From Wenzhouxiangella sp. XN24 (GTDB lineage: Bacteria > Pseudomonadota > Gammaproteobacteria > Steroidobacterales > XN24): DNA of 64,000 bases. The position numbers and the translations under genes were made by a program. The notes beneath the pieces are model-generated. The model ran no database searches. It saw only the letters and a program-made list of their open reading frames with translations, and was not told where the DNA came from. Shown here piece after piece: positions 52,896 through 59,908 of this stretch (positions within the stretch are counted from its first letter, which is position 1; each line of letters starts with the position of its first letter). Where the stretch lies: positions 62,001 to 126,000 of the forward strand of contig NZ_JAAMFG010000037.1 of NCBI RefSeq assembly GCF_011064545.1. The letters run 5' to 3'.

Positions 52896-53933
52896 ATGGA
52901 AGCCACGGAAAACAAGGGCCGCGTGCTGATGCTCCGTGACCGGCGGAGCGATCACGACGTCACCAACTCGGTGCTCGTGACGACCTGGGAGCCGGTGTGG
53001 GAGACGATCCACGACAGCTTCACGCGCCTTTATCCCGGCATGCCGTTGCGCGTGCTGCGCCAGGCGTTCGAGGATTTCGACGACCTGTTCCGGGGGCGCA
53101 TGCAAGGCTACCTCGGCTGCGACACCGTCTATCACGACATCCAGCACACGCTCGACATGACCCTCGCGCTGGCCCGCCTCATCCAGGGCCACGAGGCGTC
53201 GGTGGCGTCGGCCGACCGGCTCGGCGCCCCCCGCGCCATCCTCGGCGTGATCACTTCGCTGTTCCACGACAGCGGCTATATCCGGCACACGGGCGACGAA
53301 GTGCACCGCAATGGCGCGGAATTCACCCGCTCACACGTCAGCCGCAGCGCCCAGTTTCTCGACCGCTACCTGAACCAGATCGGTCTCGGCGCGGCCTCCG
53401 GCATCGCCCGCCAGGTGGTGCACTACACCGGTTACGAGGTGCGCCTCGACCAGATCCGCGTCGTCACGGAGAAGGACCGCAAGCTCGGCCACATGATGGG
53501 CACGGCCGACCTGCTCGCACAGATGGCCGACCGCTGCTACCTGGAAAAATGCCGTGACCGGCTCTACCCGGAGTTCGTGCTGGGCGGCATCGCGGTCTGG
53601 CGCGACCCCTCCGGGCGCATCATCACCCGGTATCGCTCGGGACTCGACCTGCTGCGACAGACCCCGGCATTCTTCCGCCAGGTCTGCGAACCCCGGCTCG
53701 AACGCTCTTTCGAAGGCGCCTACCGCTACATGGACGCGGTGTTCGAAGGGCGCAACCCGTACATGGTCGCGATCGAGCGCAATCTCTTCTATCTCGAGCG
53801 CGTCCTGGAGGGCGAGCGCTGGCCGCTGCTCCGCCGGCGCCCCCCTTGCGAACTCGCCGAGCAGAACGCGCTCGAGAAGATTCGCAACATGGTCGCCGAC
53901 CAGCTCAAGAGCTTCCGCGCCGAAGCGGCCTGA
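52896..53933 (+). CDS. HD-domain phosphohydrolase-like protein
   Basis: A 345-residue cytosolic protein with the metal-ligand pattern of HD phosphohydrolases: H80 and H84 (YHDIQHTLDM), H124-D125 in SLFHDSGYIRH, a further histidine at 131, H176 in RQVVHYTGY and D205 in GTADLLAQMADR. It lacks the GYP motif of c-di-GMP phosphodiesterases, so the substrate (nucleotide, cyclic nucleotide or other) is open. No partner domain is recognisable in the last 120 residues. A perfect CRP-type site lies 52 bases upstream. The ribosome-binding site is poor. Confidence 0.65.
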   Translation: MEATENKGRVLMLRDRRSDHDVTNSVLVTTWEPVWETIHDSFTRLYPGMPLRVLRQAFEDFDDLFRGRMQGYLGCDTVYHDIQHTLDMTLALARLIQGHEASVASADRLGAPRAILGVITSLFHDSGYIRHTGDEVHRNGAEFTRSHVSRSAQFLDRYLNQIGLGAASGIARQVVHYTGYEVRLDQIRVVTEKDRKLGHMMGTADLLAQMADRCYLEKCRDRLYPEFVLGGIAVWRDPSGRIITRYRSGLDLLRQTPAFFRQVCEPRLERSFEGAYRYMDAVFEGRNPYMVAIERNLFYLERVLEGERWPLLRRRPPCELAEQNALEKIRNMVADQLKSFRAEAA

Positions 53934-53955
53934 GGCCGGCCGGTTCCACCCGACC

Positions 53956-53972
53956 GGCTCCGGCCCGGAGCC
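53956..53972. terminator. Hairpin between convergent genes
   Basis: GGCTCCG and CGGAGCC form a perfect 7-base-pair stem on a 3-base loop in the 51-base gap between the convergent HD-domain and DUF5666 genes. A second, looser GC hairpin lies just before it. No T-run follows on either strand, so termination would be inefficient or Rho-assisted. Confidence 0.45.
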
Positions 53973-53984
53973 TCCAGCGGATCC

Positions 53985-55556
53985 TCAGTCGTCGTCGTCG
54001 CCCCCGGCGTTCTCCATCTCGACCTCTTCCGCCGCAATCACCGTCTCGGCGAGCTGTGCGCCTTCGACTTCCACGAGGTCGTCAAGCTGTAACTCGCTGA
54101 AAAACTGGGCCGAGGTGACGTCGCCAGTGCGGCCCTGGAACTCCGTGTCCGCATCCGTCTGGATGGTCACCCCGAGCATCGTGAAGTTCGGTGCGGCGAT
54201 CTCGCTGACGAAAGCCGTCAGGTCCACCCCGCCATCGTCATCGTCCTCGCGCTCGATCCTCGTGGCGAGCACGTCGGCGACCGCCGAGTCGATCGGGTGC
54301 GCCGCGATAGCCAGGCGGTCCCCCACCTGGATGTCTTCCGGGCGGAAAGGAAAGGCCATCGCGCTGCTGAAGTCTTCCAGCTTGGTCTGCGCATCCAGCT
54401 GGACCCGGATGCCCAACAGGGTGATCACGCTGTTCGGCCCGTCGACTCCCGAGACGGTGGCGTTGATCTCGATCGGACTGTCTTCGTCATCGAACTCTAT
54501 CTTCAGGGCGGTGAGCGTGCCGTCCGCTGCCACCACGCCGAAGACCTCGACCTTGCGGTCGAGTGCCAGGTCGGCCACGGTACCATCCTCGTACACCGTG
54601 TCGGCGTCGGTCAGGACGCGGATGCCCCCGACATCGAAGTCCGACGGGGAAGCGAACCTGGAGATGTAGCCCTCCACTTCGACGCCGCAATCGTCGTCGT
54701 CGCTGCAGAAGCGGCGCAGGAAGTTGCCCTCGAAATCGACTTCGCCGGCCTGCAGCACGCTGTTCTGGAACAAGTCGCCCTCGACGTCCACCAGGTCGCC
54801 GTCGCTGAGCCCGCCGGCCGGGAAATCATCGAGTTGGGCGGCGCTGTAATCGACGAGCAGGTCGTTGATCCGGAAGGTCGAGGCCGCCGTGTCGAGATCC
54901 GCCACGAGTCCCCGGACCTCGAAATCGCCGTCGTCTTCATCGCGCTCGATCCGGGTCGCCTGGATACGCCCGTCCGCGCTGATCAGGCCGTCTACTTCGA
55001 CGCGCATGCCGTTGGCCACGCCTTCCAGGTTGCGCGGGAGGAAACCATCGCCGAAAGACGTGTTGGTGCTGACATCGATCGCCTGGCCCAGCACGACGAG
55101 CACGCCGGCTGCCACGTCGATCGACTCCACCGGGCCCTCGACGACGCTGTCCGTGCGAATGGTGCGGGCGGTACCGTTTACACCGTCCTCATCGCGATCA
55201 CCTTCGAGCTCCACCACGTCGCCGACACGCAGGTCGCTCGCCGAAGCAGGAACGCCCGCAACCAGGATGTCCGCAGACGTCGTGTCGTAGCGGACGCCGT
55301 TGACGACGACACTCCCGAAGGACGTGATCACTCCGTAAGCCAGTCCGCCGGCGTCGATGCCGAACACGGGAGGAACATCGCCGGAGCCGCCGCCCGAACC
55401 ACCACCGGTTCCGCCGCCCGTGCCGCCGCCGGTCCCTCCGCCCGAACCGCCACCTCCGGTTGCGCCCCCCGGCGTACCGGACGAGTCGCTGCCGCCGCCG
55501 CAGGCTGCCAACAGCAGCCCGAGCGCGGCGATGCCCAGTATCTCTCTCAGTTTCAC
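53985..55556 (-). CDS. DUF5666 repeat lipoprotein
   Basis: A 523-residue predicted lipoprotein (lipobox LLLAACG, cysteine near 18). A glycine/serine/threonine-rich linker of about 30 residues (GGGSGGGTGGG type) follows. The rest is made of repeated OB-like DUF5666 modules, recognisable from recurring cores such as VRVGDVVELEGD, GMRVEVDGL, LSDGDLVDVEGD, DRKVEVFGVV and LQLDDLVEVEGA. It is very acidic and ends DDDD. The GTG start at 55556 overlaps the stop of the upstream DUF6502 gene (GTGA) and follows AGGGG. Function unknown; likely a secreted or surface-anchored binding protein. Confidence 0.8.
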   Translation of the reverse strand: MKLREILGIAALGLLLAACGGGSDSSGTPGGATGGGGSGGGTGGGTGGGTGGGSGGGSGDVPPVFGIDAGGLAYGVITSFGSVVVNGVRYDTTSADILVAGVPASASDLRVGDVVELEGDRDEDGVNGTARTIRTDSVVEGPVESIDVAAGVLVVLGQAIDVSTNTSFGDGFLPRNLEGVANGMRVEVDGLISADGRIQATRIERDEDDGDFEVRGLVADLDTAASTFRINDLLVDYSAAQLDDFPAGGLSDGDLVDVEGDLFQNSVLQAGEVDFEGNFLRRFCSDDDDCGVEVEGYISRFASPSDFDVGGIRVLTDADTVYEDGTVADLALDRKVEVFGVVAADGTLTALKIEFDDEDSPIEINATVSGVDGPNSVITLLGIRVQLDAQTKLEDFSSAMAFPFRPEDIQVGDRLAIAAHPIDSAVADVLATRIEREDDDDGGVDLTAFVSEIAAPNFTMLGVTIQTDADTEFQGRTGDVTSAQFFSELQLDDLVEVEGAQLAETVIAAEEVEMENAGGDDDD

Positions 55557-56383
55557 TTCGAATCCCCTCGATCTGTAGAACTGTTTTCGTGAATCCGGAA
55601 AACCCCGATTCCCATTCGGACCGCGGGCTCGTCCCCAGTGGCCTGGTGATGAGCGAGCCATCCGTCGATTTCTTCCAGGAACGCCATGGCGCGCTCCCGG
55701 ACAAACAGGTCGAATGCCGCGGCCTGGTCGGCGCGCACGGCGTCATTGGTGGCCCGCGCTTCGAAGCGGGTCCGGCCCTTCGGGCGGTTTCTCAGGTTGA
55801 AAGTGACCGTTTCGCCGAGATCCTCGAGCACGCTGCCGGCACGTAGCACCGATTCGGCATCGAGCGCGGACGGCATGTAATAGCGCGTCAAGGCGCGCAC
55901 CCGGTCATCCTCGATCCGCACCGCCCCGGCGCGGACCAGTTCCTTCAACATCGTCGTTTCCGGAATGTCGCAGCCGCACTGCCGATGCAGGGCCTCGAAA
56001 GACGGCGCCGGTCCTTTCAACGGCAACTCGAGCGCCTGGCCGTCGGTGCCTGCATAGGTGTTGTCCTGGTGCCAGGTTCCCAGCAAGCGGGTGGCGCCGG
56101 TGGTAGTGCGCGGATTGGCGTCGGTGGCCTTTTCAGCTTCGGACAGTTCCCGTAACCTGCGTACTTCCTTGCGCGCGATCCCGGTCAACAGCGACACGCG
56201 CGACACGTTCGTCGGCCGCCCGTTCACGCCGAACTCGGCCGTGGCCACGGCGACGAACTCCTGCTTTACGTGCTCGGCGAACTCCCGCCAGGGCACGCCG
56301 GCGTACAGCATCAACCGCGCGATCGGGCGGATCAGTTGCCGTAGCGCAGCAATCACTGCAGTCTTGAAGTTATCGTTATCCAT
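55553..56383 (-). CDS. DUF6502 family protein
   Basis: A 276-residue cytosolic protein. The N-terminal helices (LRQLIRPIARLMLYAGVPWREFAEHVKQEF in parts) and NVSRVSLLTGIARKEVRRLREL look like a winged-helix DNA-binding region, suggesting a transcriptional regulator. The C-terminal half (about 180-260) is a separate helical domain. From memory, such genes are regularly paired with DUF5666 genes. It overlaps that gene by 4 bases, so the two are translationally coupled. Confidence 0.7.
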   Translation of the reverse strand: MDNDNFKTAVIAALRQLIRPIARLMLYAGVPWREFAEHVKQEFVAVATAEFGVNGRPTNVSRVSLLTGIARKEVRRLRELSEAEKATDANPRTTTGATRLLGTWHQDNTYAGTDGQALELPLKGPAPSFEALHRQCGCDIPETTMLKELVRAGAVRIEDDRVRALTRYYMPSALDAESVLRAGSVLEDLGETVTFNLRNRPKGRTRFEARATNDAVRADQAAAFDLFVRERAMAFLEEIDGWLAHHQATGDEPAVRMGIGVFRIHENSSTDRGDSK

Positions 56384-56415
56384 GGCCTGCGTCGATTTGC
56401 CTCGAATTTTGTATT

Positions 56416-56432
56416 TGGGGCGTTTTGCCCCA
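56416..56432. promoter_or_regulatory. Palindrome in the divergent DUF6502/EamA promoter region
   Basis: TGGGGC and GCCCCA form 6-base arms around GTTTT in the 68-base gap between the divergent DUF6502 and DMT-transporter genes. Its position makes it a possible operator for either gene, perhaps for the DUF6502 protein itself. The evidence is sequence symmetry only. Confidence 0.4.
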
Positions 56433-56451
56433 TTTACAACTCGGGGCCATT

Positions 56452-57423
56452 ATGCCTGTCCGGAACGAAAGCGCAAGGGGGCGCGCCTTGAGCACATCAG
56501 ACCCGGAACCCGCGAGCGGCGACGGGCGCCCGGAAGAACATGTCGTGCGCGGCATGATCGCGGCTTTGGCGGCCTTTTTCATGTTCACGGTCATGAACGT
56601 GTTCGCCAAGCTCCTGAGCGAGAACCATTCCGTCATCGAGATCGCCTTCTACCGGAACCTGATCGCCAGCCTGCCCTTCCTCTTCATGGTGTTCGTGCTG
56701 GGGCGCCGCGAAATCCTGGTGATCCGCAGCAAGCCGTCGCTGGTGGGATTGCGCGCGGTGCTCGGGGCCGGCTCCCTGGTGACGACCTTCGCCGCCTTTT
56801 CGCTCATGCCCATGGCGGAAACCACCGTACTGCTGTTCACCGCGTCGTTGTTCATCCCGGTGCTGGGGGTGTTCTTCCTCGGTGAGCGGGTCGGACCCTG
56901 GCGCTGGTCGGCCGTGGTGATCGGTTTCGCCGGGGTGGTGGTGATGGCGGGCCCTGCGGGCCAGGCCAACATGCTCGGCGTGGCCGTCGCGCTGACCGCG
57001 GCCTTCATGCACGCCACGCTGCAGATCATCCTGCGATACCTGGGCCGCTTCGAAAGTCCCGAGACGGTCACCTTCTATTTCATGGTCATCGGCACGCTGG
57101 TGATGGCGCTGCCCTTGCCGTTCGTCGCCGTGACGCCGACCCTGGCCGAGGTGCCGCTGCTGTTCGGCGTGGGCCTGTCCGGCGCGCTGGCCCAGTGGTT
57201 GCTGTCCACCGCGTTTCGCAATGCGCCGGCGGCGATCGTGACGGTGTTCAACTACAGCGGCATCGTCTGGGCCACCCTGTTCGGCTGGCTGATCTGGAAC
57301 GACTGGCCGTTGCCCTCCGTGCTGGCGGGCGCCGCCATCGTGATCGCCTCGAATGCCCTGATCATCTGGCGCGAAAGCCGGCGCCGCGCGCTCACGGGCG
57401 CGCGGGTCCGGGCGAAATTCTGA
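56452..57423 (+). CDS. DMT/EamA family transporter
   Basis: An inner-membrane transporter of about 323 residues with ten hydrophobic helices in two EamA repeats (about 33-160 and 170-315). Typical elements are IEIAFYRNLIASLPFLF, LVTTFAAFSLMPMAETTVLLFTASLF in parts, IPVLGVFFLGERVG and the second-repeat LWNDWP-like LIWNDWPLPSVLAGAAIV. It is likely a metabolite exporter of unknown substrate. ATG at 56452 is taken; TTG at 56488 is an alternative. It is followed 18 bases later by the S9 peptidase. Confidence 0.85.
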   Translation: MPVRNESARGRALSTSDPEPASGDGRPEEHVVRGMIAALAAFFMFTVMNVFAKLLSENHSVIEIAFYRNLIASLPFLFMVFVLGRREILVIRSKPSLVGLRAVLGAGSLVTTFAAFSLMPMAETTVLLFTASLFIPVLGVFFLGERVGPWRWSAVVIGFAGVVVMAGPAGQANMLGVAVALTAAFMHATLQIILRYLGRFESPETVTFYFMVIGTLVMALPLPFVAVTPTLAEVPLLFGVGLSGALAQWLLSTAFRNAPAAIVTVFNYSGIVWATLFGWLIWNDWPLPSVLAGAAIVIASNALIIWRESRRRALTGARVRAKF

Positions 57424-57441
57424 TCCCTGGAGTCCATCGAA

Positions 57442-59334
57442 ATGCGCTTGACCCGATCCCTGTCCCGCCGTCCGCGCCTGTTGCCAATGCTGTGCGTGGC
57501 AGCCGTCCTGATGCCGATGACGGCGAGTGCCGAGCCGGCCGCCCTGAGCTGGGAGAACATCTGCCGCACCGTCGTCTGCCGGGCCACGGGACACGACGGC
57601 GTGATGGATGCGCGCATATCGCCCGACGGGGCTTACGTCGCCGTGGCGGTGGACACGCCGGACAGGCAGGGCATTCACCTGCTGTCACGCGACACGGGTG
57701 ACCTGTCGCCATGGGTGAACGGCACGTCTCCGCGATGGTTCGCCGACGGCCGGCGAATCGTCTACGTCAGCGACGGCGACGTCTGGGTCATCGGCCTCGC
57801 CGGGGACAAGCCCGTGCGCCTGACGAACGACGAACACGACGCCAGGGCCCCGCGACCCTCTCCCGACGGCAGGCACATCGCGTTCTACAGTTCTCGCTCC
57901 GGGCACCAGGATCTCTGGCTGGTCGCCAGCGACGGCTCCGGCGAGCCCCGGCAGCTGACCCGGGAATCCATGGCGCCCGCGGAGATCCGGCTGGGACACG
58001 CATGGTCGCCGGACGGCAAGACGATTGCCTACTATTCGAACACGGCCGATTACTGGAGCGATGATCTCTGGATCGTGGATGTCGAGTCCGGGGAGGCGCG
58101 CCAGTTATCCGAGGACGTGATGGGCAGCGGGACACCCGCCTGGTCGCCCGACGGTTCCCATATCGCCGTTTTCGGCATCGCCAAGGACGAAATCTGGTAC
58201 GGGGACCTGTCCGACCTGTACGTGATCGAGGCCGCCTCCGGCGACGAGCGCCGGGTCGGGATGCAGGTTCACGCGATGGACATCGACCAGCCGCGATGGT
58301 CCGGGGACGGCTCGGAACTGTTCTTCCCGCGTCATGCGCGCGGCGAGGTGGACCTGTGGCGCGTGCCGGCCGCCGGTGGCGTCGCCACGCGGCTGAGCAA
58401 CATGGGCGGCCTGGTCAACGGCTTCGACGCCACGGCGGACGCCGGTGAGTTCATCTTCGTGCGCTCCACGCCGACGCGCGGCCGCGAAGTGGACTGGCTG
58501 CCGCAGGCCGGCGGCGTCGCCGCGCAGCTGACGTCGGTCGCGACCGACTGGGACGGCGTGAAGGCGCCCGAGGTGATCAGCTATCGCAGCCGCGACGGGC
58601 ACTACATCCAGGCCTTCGTATTCACTCCGCCGGGCTTCTCGCCCGGGACCAGGTATCCCGCGCTCGTGCAGGTTCATGGCGGCGGCACCAATTCCTACTA
58701 CAACGGCCTGAACCTCGTGGAGCAACGCCTGGCCCAGCAGGGTTATGTCGTCATGGCCATCAACTACCGCGGGGGTTCGGGTTTCGGCCGGGCCTTCCAG
58801 GACATGGCCGTCCATGACTGGGCGAACGGCCAGGCGCAGGATGCCGCGGCCGCTGCCGATTTCATCCGCGCGCAGCCCTGGTCCAGCGGCAAGGTGGGCA
58901 TCTACGGCTACAGCTACGGGGGCATCATGAGCCTGGCCGCGGTCACCCGTGCGCCCGAGGCCTTCGACGCAGCCGTGCCCATGGCGGGCATCTACGACTG
59001 GGCCGACGCCTACGAGACGGCCGACCGGCTGGGCCGGATGTTCACCCGCGCCGGCCATGGTGGTTCTCCCGAGGAACGCCCCGATGCCTATGGCCGCAGC
59101 AACTCGCTCGCGCGCATCGAGCAGGTCGAGACGCCGATCCTGCTCATGCACGGCGAAGCGGATGCACGCGCGCCCTTCCGCCAGTTCGAACTGGTGGTCG
59201 AGGCCCTGGCGCGCCACGACAAGGTGTTCGAAAGCCGCAGCTTTCCCGGGCAACCACACCGCTTCCGCGATCCGGCGTCGCGCGTGGAGCTCTACACACG
59301 GCTGGAGGCGTGGATGGACCGCTGGTTGAAGTGA
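57442..59334 (+). CDS. Exported S9 family serine peptidase
   Basis: A 630-residue exported peptidase of the dipeptidyl-peptidase/acylaminoacyl-peptidase type. The signal peptide ends near residue 30 (MTASAEP). A seven-bladed beta-propeller follows (recurring SPDGxxxAF/Y motifs: ISPDGAYVAVAV, PSPDGRHIAFYS, WSPDGKTIAYYS, WSPDGSHIAVFG). The C-terminal alpha/beta-hydrolase has the triad Ser491 (GYSYGG), Asp574 (HGEADARAP) and His606 (GQPHRF). It is 18 bases after the transporter gene, so they may be co-transcribed. A degraded copy of its last codons lies at 59705. Confidence 0.93.
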   Translation: MRLTRSLSRRPRLLPMLCVAAVLMPMTASAEPAALSWENICRTVVCRATGHDGVMDARISPDGAYVAVAVDTPDRQGIHLLSRDTGDLSPWVNGTSPRWFADGRRIVYVSDGDVWVIGLAGDKPVRLTNDEHDARAPRPSPDGRHIAFYSSRSGHQDLWLVASDGSGEPRQLTRESMAPAEIRLGHAWSPDGKTIAYYSNTADYWSDDLWIVDVESGEARQLSEDVMGSGTPAWSPDGSHIAVFGIAKDEIWYGDLSDLYVIEAASGDERRVGMQVHAMDIDQPRWSGDGSELFFPRHARGEVDLWRVPAAGGVATRLSNMGGLVNGFDATADAGEFIFVRSTPTRGREVDWLPQAGGVAAQLTSVATDWDGVKAPEVISYRSRDGHYIQAFVFTPPGFSPGTRYPALVQVHGGGTNSYYNGLNLVEQRLAQQGYVVMAINYRGGSGFGRAFQDMAVHDWANGQAQDAAAAADFIRAQPWSSGKVGIYGYSYGGIMSLAAVTRAPEAFDAAVPMAGIYDWADAYETADRLGRMFTRAGHGGSPEERPDAYGRSNSLARIEQVETPILLMHGEADARAPFRQFELVVEALARHDKVFESRSFPGQPHRFRDPASRVELYTRLEAWMDRWLK

Positions 59335-59465
59335 CGCGCCTGCCTTGGGAGTGGTCATGATTCTCCCCTGCTTGTTGCCCCGTCGTGCGGTACCGGTTGC
59401 GGACTGCTAAGTTCAAGGTAGTCACCTGGCCCGTTCGATTCCTGAATACATCGGGAGGACATGAC

Positions 59466-59693
59466 ATGCAGAAGTTGCTGTTCGCATCCTTTGAATCCGA
59501 AGACGCCCTGAAGGCCGTCAAGCATGAGCTAACGACCGCGACCATCGCCGGATTCCCGCGGGAGAAAATTCTCGCCAACGAAGAGAAGAAAGAGATCCGG
59601 GTCATCACCACGGCGGCGACGGAAGCCGAAGTCCGAAAAATCCTTAAGGAACATCACCCAAGGGAGTTTAGGGAAGAAGAGTGGAAGGGGTGA
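59466..59693 (+). CDS. Small hypothetical protein
   Basis: A 75-residue charged protein, MQKLLFASFESEDALKAVK at the N-terminus and a lysine/glutamate-rich C-terminus ending EEEWKG. A good ribosome-binding site (GGGAGGAC, 5 bases before ATG) supports translation. Predicted as one or two helices and a short beta strand (IRVITTAA). It is not recognised. It lies between the S9 peptidase and the relic of a second copy and may be part of the same disturbed region. Confidence 0.5.
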   Translation: MQKLLFASFESEDALKAVKHELTTATIAGFPREKILANEEKKEIRVITTAATEAEVRKILKEHHPREFREEEWKG

Positions 59694-59704
59694 CCTGTTT
59701 CCCC

Positions 59705-59770
59705 GACCCGGCGTAGCCCGTCGCGCTTCACTCGCGGCTCGAGGCGTGGATGAAGCGCCGGTTGCGGTAA
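59705..59770 (+). pseudogene. Relic of an S9 peptidase C-terminus
   Basis: The codons read D-P-A-stop-P-V-A-L-H-S-R-L-E-A-W-M-K-R-R-L-R-stop, which aligns with the end of the intact peptidase upstream (D-P-A-S-R-V-E-L-Y-T-R-L-E-A-W-M-D-R-W-L-K-stop at 59272-59334). Fourteen of 21 positions agree exactly or conservatively, and the stop is in the same place. An internal TAG shows decay. Nothing else of the second copy is seen, so this is the remnant of a tandem duplication or of a recombination between two similar genes. Confidence 0.75.
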
Positions 59771-59782
59771 CGCACCCGCTTC

Positions 59783-59804
59783 CCCACGAACCGAGCCTCG
59801 TGGG
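59783..59804. terminator. Hairpin upstream of the large lipoprotein gene
   Basis: CCCACGA and TCGTGGG form a 7-base-pair stem with an 8-base loop, followed by CAAGTTTT on the plus strand. It separates the peptidase-relic region from the lipoprotein gene. Nothing else clear was found between 59805 and 59908 except a GGGGGAAG ribosome-binding site. Confidence 0.5.
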
Positions 59805-59908
59805 CAAGTTTTCCCCGTTTTCGTGCTTACCCCCAAGAGGGACCTGCCGACTTTATCGGCGCCCTCCAGGGTACTGGTCCCAAACCAGGCGAACACGGGG
59901 GAAGTTGC

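Noticed and set aside
59805-59908. A riboswitch in the leader of the large lipoprotein gene
   Set aside because: Short hairpins are present, but no known riboswitch core (such as a c-di-GMP aptamer) could be matched.
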